NCBI RefSeq assembly: GCF_000003815.2
Contig: NC_049992.1
Span: forward strand, 8,430,920-8,494,919
DNA from: Branchiostoma floridae
Taxonomy: Eukaryota > Chordata > Leptocardii > Amphioxiformes > Branchiostomatidae
Direction: 5' to 3'
Length of the DNA stretch: 64,000 nt
A program made the position numbers and the translations under genes. Position 1 is the stretch's first letter. Each line of letters opens with the position of its first letter. The notes under the pieces were generated by a model that worked only from the letters and a program-made list of their open reading frames with translations, ran no database searches and was not told where the DNA came from. Shown one piece after another: positions 46,701-58,203 of the stretch.

Positions 46701-49700
46701 AGTGTCAGCTGCTGAAAACAGGAACAGACTTTACACATCTAGATTTTGGACATGAATTGTGTGTTGATTAGGCATTGTGTGTTGAAGGTAGCATGCATAG
46801 TCCATTGGTTAGCAGCCCTGCCTCTGGAACTAGAAGTTGTGAGTTGGATTCTGGCTGTGTTGCTCACCCAACATGCATGCTAAAGGCAAGGGGTGCAGTC
46901 ACATTAAGCCGTTGTCCACTGTTCGTTGTGCTTGTCAAAAAGAGTTTGTTTGTTTGAACCTTTGTTTATTCAGAGCTACGGAAATTTCCCCTGTACAGTG
47001 AACCTGTAAATACTGTACTGTACTGTCACAACCAGTGGAAGAAGAGTTCTTAAGTGAGCTAAACTGGTTCGAGATTACTTTCACTAGCTAGTATGTGTCT
47101 CAGCCTCCAACTCATGGCTCCTGTACTGTTTCTGTTGTTTCTTCCCCAGAAGAAAAAGTTCGCTGTCGTCGGTCAGCTCTGCCTCCTCTGCATTCCGAAC
47201 CCTGCAGAGTAACCAGGAGGGTGAGGCCATCCAGCCCCAGGGTGGGGCGCTCAAACGGCCGGCACTCAGGCAGAGGTGGGAGGACAACCCTGAGGTAGGT
47301 CAGGGGGTAGGGCTCAAAATTGAGAGAGAGAGTACTGGTTAATTTAGAAAAATTGAGGGGGAAAAATAACTAGTGTTCCTATGGCCAGGGGCCACCAGGA
47401 GGGCAGTCTAAAGAACTGTACATGAATATGGCTGTGAACCTAAAAATCTGGTATTGGTATAGGTACTGGTCATACTAGTACAGAGGTTTAGGTACAAGTC
47501 CAGACCTGTACCTGTACTTGAACAAAGCTCCCTGCCTGAGATATTTGTTGCATATTAGTTATGCTTATGTGTCACTTAAGAAGTCATGTTTGATGTGAAG
47601 CCGCATTGCACTACTAGCTAACAAAAAAGCGTCACGCTTTGGCCACAGCCTTAGGTTTGACCGCTCTCTTGAATACCCTTTACATAATTCTTTAAGACTC
47701 AGACAGAAGACAAGTGATGCCCCAATCCTAAGTGTCAGTTCAATGCCCAGAAGTTGTCTTTTTAGCCTTTTACTAAGAAAACTTGTGGGAATAAATGGAA
47801 TGTTTTTCCTGCACAGGTGTTGAAGAGAGTGAGGAATGGTGCGGGCAGTCCTGCCGGCTCAGCCAGGAATGCCTTCAACAGTTCCTTCAACTCCTTCCGC
47901 CGCGGACAGGACAAGCTCCGAGGGAAGCGTAAGATGCACGGTTCCCAGAACACCTCCCCTGCCTCGTCCAGGGTCAGCACCGCGGGGTCTGTAACACCCT
48001 CCGATAGGAACACACCGGACGCCAAGAAAGTCAAGTAAGTACAAGCATGTGTGCTTGTGTGTGAAGATTGAAAAGATTCTAAATTAGTAATCTATTATTC
48101 TTCATTTTTTTATGAGAAGCACGGTACACAGAGACATAGATATATTGGTGCTGCATGTAAATACAATAACTTACTACAGCACCACAGAAAATGTACCAAA
48201 CATTTGACAAACTGAAACCTAGGCAAATTCCAGAAAGATTCCATTTTGTATGCTTAGACTGTATCTTTCATGTCATGGGAAATAAGTGTTTTGTATGACT
48301 TTGGGGACTTATGACTTTGAAATTCTCATAAATCTTTGCTAATGAAATGCATTGAAAGAACTGATGGTTGTCCGCTGACAAATGTTAGAATTTGTGGTCT
48401 TGAATGTACAGCATGAAAGAAAAGTTTAGTCCATAGAGAATTTCAGAAAGTTACACTGTTAACATTGTGTAAGGGAATGTGTTACTGGATGATAATGAAG
48501 TTTGTTTTGCAGGGGTTCCAGCCCACCCAGCGAGGCAGACAGTGTGCAGGACGAGTCGTCCTCATCAGCTGTGGACTCAAAACCTGCAGACACGGGGAGA
48601 CCTGCCACCCAGGAGGGGGCAGCTGTGCAGAGGGGGGGTCCTGCCAGGAGGAGGGGTGTCCTACAACTTCAACATGAGGGGCCCAAACTGGTAGGATCTT
48701 TTCCTGTTTTTTGTTTTTTTTACATGAATACCTGGTAGAATGGGCCTAGTAGTTCTGCTAGTAGACATAGGATTGGGAGGTTAAGGATTTGGTTCCTTGC
48801 AGCACTGGGCCCGAAGTTATGTCCTTGGTAAAAGTTCACAAGTTTCCTCAATGTTGACTTTGCGTTGCATGGAAGGATAGGGATGAACTGCAAGATCTTT
48901 GTCCCTGGACATTGATTTTTTTTGTGATTCATAGCCTTTAATGTAAGTGGTGTAAATGTGTAGTAGAAGTGATGTATCTGTCAGCCTCCTAACAGCATGA
49001 CCTTGAACTGCAGAGGCAGTTTGGTTACTGTCTTCTTACCAACATCTGCTTGGTTAGTACTTATGGATTCTATTGCCTCTCACGCCAGTGCAAGACAGTG
49101 GATAATAATCCACTGCCGCTACATTATCTAAACATTTACCTTTATGATTATACAGAAGACAAATTCCTAGTTTAGAGTAACCACGGTTTTGTACATCTGT
49201 ATGAAAACTCCTTGCTGTCCTTCAACAGCCACCCCCTGGCCCTGACCCGGGCTTCGAGGTGACGAGAGAAATCTACGAGGAGGACCGGCGCCGGAAGGTG
49301 GAGCGCGTGAAGAGAGTCCTGCAGTCCGTAGTGGGCGAGGAACAGGCCGCCAGTGCAGCTCCGACTTCAACAGCCTCAACCGGCCTGTTCACTGCACCGA
49401 CCAAGCCTCTTCCCTCCAAACTAGACACTGGGGCAACTCTGACTAGGCAGAGTGCAGGTCTACTGATGTCAGCCTCCAACCCAGCTCTTTCTCTTAATGC
49501 TTCGGGTGTGTGATCAGAGCTATTCTTTAGGTCTCACCAATTTAATTTGTTGAGTGGGTCCACGGATTTTTAAAAAAATACGCTTAACTGGAAAAGCATT
49601 ATGAAAACAAAGCCAGAGGACCAGGTGTATGCTTTGATTTGGACATTGTCATATTCAATTTTGCAGTTTTGATGTCCACTTGCTATATTTTCACTTTAAA

Positions 49701-52700
49701 AATCTGTGAACCAACAAATTGAATTATAGTGGCCTTAGTGTTAGTTTCTAGTTGAAAGCATATTGAATCCAAGAGTTCATTGAATACAACGTAGACTTAC
49801 TCCATTCAAGTAAGCTGTCCTTTTCTTGCATCGTGGTTAAATATACGTAAAATTGGTGTGTAATTATTTAGCTATTGTTTTGTATCAATTTTAGACAAAG
49901 TTACGCATAAGCTGTAAGGTTTCAGACTACAGTATTCCCTGTTTTCTTTTTCATTGGTAAAATGGTTTGCCATAACTTAACAAGTATAAATTTTCTGCTG
50001 TACAAAAATTCTAAATTTTGTTGTCTTTCCTTACAGGTCTTGATCTTGCGACAAGTTTAAAACCCAAACCTGCAGGTGGCATCTCATCCGCTGCTTCCAG
50101 TTTGCTGACACCAGCAGTATCTTCAGCATCTGCAGCTGTAAGCACAGCCGGACTCGCCTCCACTGTGTTAGGAAAACCGACAGAAACAGTCAAACCTCAA
50201 AGTAGCCTCCTGCTCAACACTACTTCTACAGCTCCCACTATACTACCCACAGCAGCACCATTGACAATAGGGAATTCTATTACAGCTGCAGGAAAACCTG
50301 CAGCAACGACTGCAGCCGCAACCAACTTTGCTGCAGCAGCTCAACCTACGGGCACGGCTTCGTTTAGTTTTGGCAATCCCGCGGCTACAAACAAGGCTAC
50401 GCTGGCACAGGCAGCCACAGTGTCCGTGCCAACCACGGCACCGCCACCCTACAACTTTGGTTCCATCACACAGGGAACAGCAACCTCCACAGCAGCGACC
50501 ACCAGTGGAGCGTTGCCGTCCGCTCCAATCGTTTCCACAGGCACTAGCATCAACATCTCAGCAGCCTCGGGATCAAAGCCGGATACTGGTGGACAAAAGA
50601 CAGCCTTCCCTTCCATCTTCGGTCCTCCTGCAAGCAGCACTGCGTCTGTACCATCCACGAATGCTTCAACCTCCCAGCTTAGCTCCGCAGGAATATTCAG
50701 CTTTGGAAACCCAAGTTCTGCTGTTAACTCAAAGCGAGAGGCAAGCACCACGAGCTCCACTACAGGAGGGATCAATGCAGGGTCTTTGTCTGGTCCCTCT
50801 ACAGGTGGTTTTTCATTCAGTGCAAATACAGGTGCAACGTCCCAAGCAGCTTCAACAAAGGGCACTGCTTTCAGCTTCACAACTGGGGCAACGTCGACGT
50901 CAGGATTTGGAACTGGAATAAGTACGACAGGAGGTTTGAACGTGGCGACAACACAAGCCAACAGCAATCCCACACAGACTGGTTTGTTTGCATTTGGTGG
51001 TGCGCCAAGCTCTAGTACAGCCAAACCAGCTGCACCTAGCAGTGCAGGGTTCAGCTTTGGAAGCACACAGCCAGCAACCACGTCAGCAACTACGTTAGCT
51101 GCGGGTTTCTCCTTCAGTGCAGCTACAAGTTCTGCACCTGCTGCAACTTCAACTGGCACAGGAATTTTCAATTTGTCTGGGAAGACCACCACCCAATCAT
51201 CTTTGCCAGCATTTGGACAGGCGGCCACTACAGCCGCTCCTGCGTTTGGACAGACCACGACTGGCACAGCTTCATTTGGACAGCCAGCGACGACAACAGC
51301 AGCTGGTTCAGCTGGCTTCTCATTCGGACAGGCCACAAAACCATCTGCAACCGCCACGCCATTTAGCTTCGGTGCTGCTCCCAAACCCGCAGCCACAACA
51401 TCATCTGGGCTTGGGTTTGGCTCCACCATGTCAGCAACAACAACAGCTGGCTTTTCTTTTAGCGCAACAACAACTACAACCGCAGCGACAGGCAGTACAC
51501 TGAACGCCTTTGGAGCTACAAAAACGAGCAGTACAAGCAACGGGCCTTTTGGCGGAAGCCAAGCAACGCCATTCCAGTTTGGAACAGCAAGCACGCAGGC
51601 GTCCTCAACGTTCTCATTTGGACCGAAAACAGACAGTAGTACGCCGGCATTTGGCACAAGTACAACGACGGCTGCCCCAGCTTTTGGTGCAAGTACAACG
51701 GCGGCCCCAGCATTCGGCGCAAGCACTACAACAGCTCCAGCTTTTGGCGCAAGTACCACAACAGCTCCAGCATTCGGTGGAAGCACAGCACCAGCATTTG
51801 GAGCCAGTACCAGTACTACACCAGCATTTGGCAGCACAAGCCAACCGGCTGCTCCTGCTTTTGGTGCGTCTTCTTCCACGCAAAACCCCTTTGGAGCAAC
51901 TCAGAATTCATTCGGCGGCACTCAAAATGCCTTTGGAACCTCCCCGGCGAATTCGGCTCCTGTTGGAATGACAACACAGCCAGCATTTGGACAATCAAGC
52001 ACAGGGACCTTCGGTACAGCTGCCACAGGTACTCCAACCTTTGGAGCACCTTCGACGCAGAACGCATTTGGAGCCACGGCCGCGACAAACGCCTTTGGGA
52101 CATCATCTGGATTCGGTGCACCAGCGACAACGACAGCATCTACAGCAGGGTTTAATTTCGGACCTGCAGCACAGCCTAGTGGGTTTGGTGAGTGTTATTA
52201 TCCTATCCTAAGCTATTGTCCAAAGTTCTGCAAATCAAAAGTTACATGTACATCATGTAATGCAGGACTGTAAATCACTAAATGCAGCAATGTTTGTGGT
52301 GGCTTAAAGTTCATGGTTTTTACGATAACTGCAAACAGCCACCAAAATTTTTGTTCCTATTACTGTGCAGTGCACACTATACTGTATCGCGTAAGCAAAA
52401 TCACAGTTAACGCTCCATTTTCTCCCTACATCTCTGCAAACTTAAATTTTGCAGTACATCATGCAATTGTAGGTTCACTTAATATTGTTCTGTATACATG
52501 TAGTCCAAATTGTCAAAACATTTCTCACTGTCAAATACACTTATTGGCTATGAAGATACAAAGGCATTAGTACATATATATTGCATGCTGTTATAGATTT
52601 TTCATTTGTGACTGCAGGTACCCCCCAACAGTCGTCGGGAGTTTTCAAATTTGGGCAGACGAACACACCAGAGAAGCCTGCCTTTGTAGCCCAACCTCCT

Positions 52701-53408
52701 GGAACACCTACACCTTCATTCAACTTTGCAGCAGGTAATATACAATAAGTATGGCTTCTAGTTTCAAAATATCTTGTCAGCAGAAATATCCAAAGCAGGA
52801 AACTTTACATTCATTATGTAAACTTTAGTACATAACAACTTGAATAACATACATGTGTAGTATAGGAACAGTGTTTACAAGGGTTTGCACTTTCAAACAT
52901 TTGACCAATTGTGATAAACGTATAAACAAATAGGTAACTAAAATATCGCTCCAGCATTTACATGGCATTGTTGAGATGGTTTAGAAACAGTAGTTTTTTT
53001 CAGTAAAAGAATGGTGATAACCCTAGTATCAGATGGAAAGTTTACCTTAAGATACGTTGATAAGGAAAGATAACAGATGTTATGAATATCTGAAACGTCT
53101 GACCGTTTCCAAAATCATACTCAGTTGCTTGAGTCATCCCCAGTTGCTTGAGCAATTGCCATTTGGCATATCATACTACCTGGATGTCTAACCTTCATCG
53201 ACATCGGATGTCTAACGTTCTTTTGCCAGGTACCCCAGCTGGCACCCCCACGTTTGGTACCCCCGCCCAGCCCAACTTCGGCGCCTTCACCCCCGGTACG
53301 CCGGGAACACCAGGCGGCTTCTCCATCGGATCTGCGCAGTCCTCCGCAGTGACGGGATCACGGACCAGGGACCGCCTGAGGGCCAAACGCAGAGGAAACA
53401 AGAGATAG
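43756..53408 (+). CDS. POM121: Nuclear envelope pore membrane protein POM121
   Basis: Transmembrane FG-nucleoporin that anchors the nuclear pore complex in the pore membrane. Eleven in-phase exons: 43756-44165, 45206-45301, 45981-46148, 46572-46697, 47150-47294, 47817-48034, 48513-48690, 49229-49505, 50037-52187, 52618-52734, 53230-53408; 1354 aa (human ~1250). Seen: one N-terminal TM (aa ~10-46, FFGLFYFLLLLAGLAGAAVA); RRYPTHQAQY and NIQSPVTVKIAAPP, both close to vertebrate POM121; a basic NLS-like stretch RQRRKRSRTDSEEGNYDKRR (aa ~250); a Ser/Thr/Ala-rich FG region (aa ~540-1320) mostly in one 2.15-kb exon, with a PAFGAST array at 51640-51860; and the conserved tail GGFSIGSAQS..RTRDRLRAKRRGNKR. 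The ATG at 43756 is chosen because it directly precedes the TM; earlier ATGs are out of frame and terminate quickly. Confidence 0.95.
44166..45205. other. POM121 intron 1, no further feature
   Basis: AT-rich, ending in a short (ATT)n tract (about 45183-45197) just before the acceptor. No repeat family is recognised. Confidence 0.5.
45446..45470. repeat. (AATA)n short tandem repeat
   Basis: About six AAAT units in POM121 intron 2. Confidence 0.85.
45528..45680 (-). mobile_element. Diverged SINE fragment with the shared body
   Basis: On the minus strand: CAAAGACTTGAAAATGGTAC, TACTGCTTTCTATACTCAAC and CAGTGGACTAGCC, matching the link and first part of the body at 13447-13530 and 61680-61760. 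Confidence 0.5.
46173..46251. mobile_element. 79-bp minimal MITE, GGCTCGAAAT family
   Basis: Starts CAGGGCTTGAAATACTGGGT and ends AAATTTCGAGCCCTG, with TGCATGTGCACC and GGTACACC motifs inside. It begins 24 bp after the donor of POM121 exon 45981-46148. Confidence 0.7.
46785..46960 (+). mobile_element. tRNA-derived SINE
   Basis: TAGTCCATTGGTTAGCAGCC (box A-like) and GAGTTGGATTC (box B-like) are spaced as in a tRNA. A tail with TGCATGCTAAAGGCAAGGG ending in (GTTT)n follows. It lies in a POM121 intron. Confidence 0.6.
47455..47530. mobile_element. Remnant of the AGGTACAGGTAC hAT-like MITE
   Basis: GGTATAGGTACTGG and AGGTTTAGGTACAAGTCCAG plus ACCTGTACCTGTACTTG repeat the subterminal palindromes of 14342-14746. 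The ends are not preserved. Confidence 0.5.
49530..49734. mobile_element. 205-bp PIF/Harbinger-like MITE, TTA target duplication
   Basis: Starts GGTCTCACCAATTTAATTTG and ends CAAATTGAATTATAGTGGCC. TTA flanks it on both sides (49527-49529, 49735-49737). It is a short relative of 22882-24078, located 25 bp after the donor of POM121 exon 49229-49505. Confidence 0.8.
52279..52460. mobile_element. Decayed TTCGCGGTGG-family MITE, copy 4
   Basis: AATGTTTGTGGTGGCTTAAA, TTACTGTGCAGTGCACACTA and CTGCAAACTTAAATTTTGCA follow the same order as in copies 1-3, with heavy CpG decay. Confidence 0.5.
53085..53215. mobile_element. MITE fragment, copy C of the palindromic family
   Basis: Contains ATCTGAAACGTCTGACCGTT, CCAAAATCATACTCAGTTGC and TACCTGGATGTCTAACCTTC. 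Its edge is about 15 bp from the acceptor (TTCTTTTGCCAG) of the last POM121 exon. Confidence 0.65.
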
Positions 53409-55256
53409 ACGTAACACGTGATTGGACAACGTACCTGCATCCGCAGGTACATGTAGCTATTACTTCTACACCAATACTCCTCTTTGTACATTATGCTTAT
53501 GTTGCAAGATAGCCATTTATTGCAGTAACCATTGAATTGCTTATCATGAATAGGAACTGCAATGATTAGTTAACTGCAGATGAATATGTGATTCTACTGC
53601 ATCACTTTTTGTGGCTGCAAGCTAAAAGAAATCGCAGTGTCATGCTTTTTGCTAATTTTCCATTTCAGCTTGGTTTGGTAGACACAGCAATACTGATTTA
53701 TACACCATAAGACTGGTACTAGGGGTGATTCCTTGGACTTTAAAAAACTGATGAAAGGTTCTGCCATAGTAGGTAAAAGGCAGTGTTGAAAAGAACCAAT
53801 AATTAAGGATAATCATGTTCCATCAGCAAAGACTGAGAAAAACATACAAAGCTGAAAGTTTAAGAACTTTTGGTAGAATGGTATTGACATCTAGAATAGT
53901 ATTCACATCTTAGAAAATGTCCCTTGTTGCGAGTCCTTGTAGCCTCTATTTTATTCAATTACTTTTCATTAAATACTTCAGTGACTAATTTGTTACTACA
54001 TACTAGGCATGCAAGACTGCAATGGCATCTTATCGGGTAACAAACAACTCTGAAATTTTTCTTGTTTCTAGGCTTTGGTAAAATATGAGTACAGACAACA
54101 TTTAAGATCAGGTCAGGACATATACAGCTGATATATCACATATTTGTTGTTCTTCATATTTTTAAGTTTTTTGGGGGGAATTAGACATAATGGAAATATG
54201 CCAGATTCCCAATATTTTGAAAGAAAAGTCTCTTGTAGACTCTTGTAATATTATGCTGAACTGGCCTGCTACGTGAACAAGGGACATCCTGTTAAATATA
54301 ATTTTGTTCAATGCATATTGAAAAGTTGACATCTATTGTATGCCCACACTACTATCCTGCCTATAGTATAGGTGTCTACAGTGGCAGGAAAAAGTTTGCA
54401 ATATTTTATATGTAATTCTGCCATTGATGTAACATGTTAACATGAACCTAGAGAGGGTGAGGCCAAATAACAAGAAAAAAGTGCCTTTAATGATAGGTAT
54501 GATTCATAATACGTATCTGATTAAGCTCCTGTCTGGACATGATGCTCAATCAACAAATTTTCTCCAAAAAGAAAGAATGTAAAGATAAACCTGTTTTTAA
54601 GGTGTACTCCAGGCTGCACCCCTGTCTAGGTTTTAGTTTGGGTTGTGCCATGTGTAGTACTAGTAGTAGGGTGCCCATTGTTGGTACTGTGGTTGGTTGA
54701 TAACACAGTTGCCATGTAAGGCTGATTGATCAATTGATTAACACTGTTTAAGGTTAGGTATCGTTAGTTTGTGGGTGTTTTTATGTAACGCGATTTAAGA
54801 TAGCAAACTGTGTTTGGAGGGTGATGTACATACTTCTATCTTAATGGGCAAATTTTCTTGCCATCGAATGTGTGAGTGCGGACAAGTTTGCGAGTTTGAA
54901 TGAAATTCTGCATGTTTTTTCCTGACTGCATGGATACAGTCTGAGGGGGGCTAGGCTGTCCACCAGTGTGTAGGGTCAGGGTTGTTGACATTTTGGTTGT
55001 GGAGTCAAGATAGAATTGTCTGTTTCAGGTTCATATCCATGAAATATTTGCTGCAGTTTTACTTTTTTTATTGCCTCATCACCGTAAAACTATTACACTC
55101 ACAAGGTGAACTTTAAACACAGGAAAAATCCCCATGAAAAAGAATGAAATTTTGTGGTCTAAGAAAATCTCTTAAAGTATAGAGGTTAGTTTCACGAGTT
55201 CCTTTTTTAGATTCAGCACCTCCATGCTAGATTACTTTATTATCTGTATGACTTCA
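53409..55256. other. POM121 3' flank or 3'UTR, no gene seen
   Basis: AT-rich. There is no canonical AATAAA close to the stop codon and no coding signature. The POM121 3'UTR may extend into it. Confidence 0.5.
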
Positions 55257-55264
55257 GTCTTGAT

Positions 55265-55667
55265 TAGGGCTGGGTACCGGTACAGAAAATTCAGGTCCGG
55301 TTCAGGTCCAGAGGATCAGGTCCAGGTCCGGACCTGAACCTGGACCTGATTCATTATGACTCATGCCAATGGTCCATTTCACTGCAAAGAAATCTGTTTG
55401 GTGAAGTATTCGACTCAAACTGGCGTTTTAAAATCCAACAACGATAACTACACCTGTATGATTGACTGTAAAACTTGGTAGAAATGACTATAAAATCTTC
55501 TCTACTTCACTCTTGTTATTTTCTTCTACCTGCAAGCGCCAAAATGTGTGAATACCTGATCAAATGATCTGTTAATTTTCTAATAGGTCCAACATCCGGT
55601 CCACCTATTTTTTTTAGGTCCGGTTTTTCTGGACCGGTCCAATAAGAAAAACAGATACCCAGCCCTA
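55265..55667. mobile_element. hAT-like MITE with a perfect 8-bp target duplication
   Basis: Starts TAGGGCTGGGTACC and ends GATACCCAGCCCTA. GTCTTGAT is present on both sides (55257-55264 and 55668-55675), an exact 8-bp duplication as made by hAT transposases. Clusters of AGGTCCGG and AGGTCCAGG palindromes flank both ends, and the 403-bp length matches 14342-14746. The intact duplication points to recent insertion. Confidence 0.9.
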
Positions 55668-56542
55668 GTCTTGATACATTACCTTAGGACTAACTTGTAA
55701 AAGGCTCAGGAATTTCATCATGAAAAAACGTAGCTTGTTCAGTTGCCGAGAGTCAATGGGACTTCGTAGTGGGAATGTGTTGTGTGGCCAAATGCTGCTA
55801 TTTCGTTTAACCATTCTTGTTTGCCCATGTGGAAACCTACAGACGTCAGTATGCCTGTGACTGTATGGAATGTATGTAATGGGTTTGACTCCAGTTTGCT
55901 TGGCTATCCAGGTTAGTTTGTACATTTGTGGTTTATCCTTTGTTAGTTCCATTTGTAAAACGTACCATGTCGAGGACCTCCAAGTCCAATGGTAGCTCAT
56001 AAATGAAGCTCCCATGTCACGATGTTCTGGCAGTCACAGATGAATTCAGAACAGGTGTGGAAACTCTTTATAGCCAAAACATTTATTTCATTTTTGGCCA
56101 TACTCCTTCCTTTGTGGCAAAACCTTTGTATGTGAAAGACAGGCTATCTTTCAAACACCAAAGTGCATTTGTACACAGGTATGAGAGCTGTCAATAGTAG
56201 AGCAGTACCGGTAGTCCATTTCGATATGCAGAATGGTGGTAAAGTTTTTATGTTCTACCTATAGTATAAATGTATGAGGCACAAACAATGTGAAGTGTTT
56301 TTAAAAGACTGGTGGATCATCTGCCCCCCTTCGGACTGTTGTAGATTCTTATATTTGGCGTTGCTGTGTGCAAGAAGAAAGTCTTCCCCAAAACTGTGAC
56401 ATATCAAAAAGAGAGGTTATTTATTTTTCTATATGCCCTTCAAGCACAGTATGTTAAGGTTGTATGTACATTCATGTCTAGTCAATGCAAGCATGTGGTA
56501 TTACAAATGTACTATGCCTCAAATGTGATGGTCATTTAGTGA

Positions 56543-57539
56543 AATAAACATGCAATGTTAACCTGTTAAGCTTTTTTGAAAGTCAGTTAGTCAGTCACTA
56601 TCGGTATTGTATGTAGTGCATGTAATCGTCATATTAATGTTTGAAATAAGGTATGAACATTCAGTATCATTAATATTTGCATTAACAGTTTCATTTTGCA
56701 CTATTTAAGTAATTTTATTAGTAGAGGCTACCCTTTAAACCATTTGTCCAGTACTTCACACATGTTTCTCTTACAGTTACACTTAGTATTCCAAACATTA
56801 CAACTGTTTTTGGCAAAGCCTCCAGGGTGGAGGCATAGTTTACCCATTGTATGACTTGTGTATAAAGTGGTAAGTCTGTGAACTGATGTGCAGACATTGC
56901 TGGATGAATGTTGTTCTTGATTTCCAAACTGTACAATTTTTTTCAAGGCATTGTTAACCCATTGTATGACTTCTGTAGCGTAGCAATGATTCTGTAAACA
57001 TGTGCAGACAATACAGGATGAATGTTATTCATTATTTGTGTACAATACTTGAGAAACATTGCAATTTTATTAGTAGAGACTTCAACCATTTGTCCACTAC
57101 TGCACACATCTCTCTTACACTTAGTATTCCAAACAGTATAACTTTTGCAGTGAAGTGATTATTATGAAAACTGATGTGCAGACTATGCTGGATGAATGTT
57201 ATACATGATTTGTGTACGATACTTGTTGAGAAACATTGCAAGGTGCTAGAGCAATCTGTGCTTGGAGGATGGGTATGTGCATTCTGGGCAGGATCTGCCC
57301 CTATATGATAAACTTTCCAAGAAGTGAGAGAGTGAATGTGAGAAACTCTTAAATTATTTGTCCGAATGGTTGACTGATTGGCGTGAAAGCTATAAAAACT
57401 AGAACCTTAGAGGAAGAAAGAAACAAATGTGAGAATTTTTATTTTTGTACCAGTATGAATTCCTCCATTGCCTTCAAGCACAGGTTGTGAGCCTCATTTC
57501 TGAATTTTATAGAGCATAAATATGTGTAGCTGAAATAAA
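56543..57539 (+). terminator. Candidate POM121 polyadenylation signals
   Basis: AATAAA occurs at 56543-56548 and 57534-57539, each followed by T- or GT-rich sequence. Either would give a 3'UTR over 3 kb, so they may belong to an unseen transcript instead. Confidence 0.35.
56706..57245. repeat. Degenerate tandem duplication, two to three units
   Basis: The segment from TTTTATTAGTAGAG through CATTTGTCCA, TCTCTTACA, TTAGTATTCCAAAC and GATGTGCAGAC to GGATGAATGTT occurs at about 56711-56915 and 57064-57205. Its last part is also present at about 56990-57035. Confidence 0.7.
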
Positions 57540-57591
57540 ATACCATTGTTATCGGATATGTCTTGTGTTTTTCTTGTTTCCTTTTTCTATC

Positions 57592-57682
57592 GTGAACTTA
57601 CGACCTCTTCACACACTCCATTTTCTCCTTACTGCAAAATTAAATCCTCACTACAAACTTAAAGGGCATTTTAAGTTTACAG
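57592..57682. mobile_element. Half copy of the TTCGCGGTGG-family MITE
   Basis: TCCATTTTCTCCTTACTGC, AAATTAAATCCTCACTACAA and a terminal TTTACAGTAA match the 3' half of the family. Confidence 0.4.
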
Positions 57683-57918
57683 TAATGTTATTGGGGCTAT
57701 AGCTTAAGAGATTTGGCCATTTTGGATTCAATCTGCATAGATAACATTTATATCTTTATGAAAATTACATTTTGTACAAGCTAAACTCGGCACAGAACGT
57801 TTCGCATATCAACTTTGGTTGATCATATTTCTGATGTTTCTGCATTATATATCAATCGAAAGCATGTGTGATTCCCTTTCCTATGGTATCAAACACATTG
57901 TTATTGTAAACTCATGAA

Positions 57919-58203
57919 ACGAGCACGGGGCCTGCTTACATGAGTGGGTAACCAAAAAAGGGCCCAAATTTCCCTGCTTTCTCAACACTATCGTCCGGTT
58001 GTTATGGCCGCGGGCTGGTGACAATGATTCAACTAATCCTTTTTACTCGTACACGTAACTTTTGGTATACAGAACATCTAACTTTATTTTTAGTACATCT
58101 GAGTACGGGGCCTGCTTACATGAGTGGGTCACCAAAAAAAGTGCCCAAACTTCCCTGCTTCTGCTCAACACTATCGTCTAGTTGTTATGGCCGCGGACTG
58201 GTT
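57919..58203. repeat. Tandem duplication, about 100-bp unit
   Basis: ACGGGGCCTGCTTACATGAG through AACACTATCGTC to GTTGTTATGGCCGCGG occurs at about 57925-58018 and 58105-58202, separated by ~80 unrelated bases. No gene is recognised. Confidence 0.8.

Noticed and set aside
50449-51879. 476-codon open frame on the minus strand opposite POM121
   Set aside because: It mirrors the FG-repeat exon. The Val/Ala/Pro/Asn-rich low-complexity product follows directly from antisense reading of Ala/Thr/Phe-Gly codons, and no splice or start context supports it.
50328-52211. Gln/Arg/Leu-rich plus-strand frames inside the FG exon
   Set aside because: These are +1/+2 frame shadows of the POM121 coding exon, which has correct phases on both sides.
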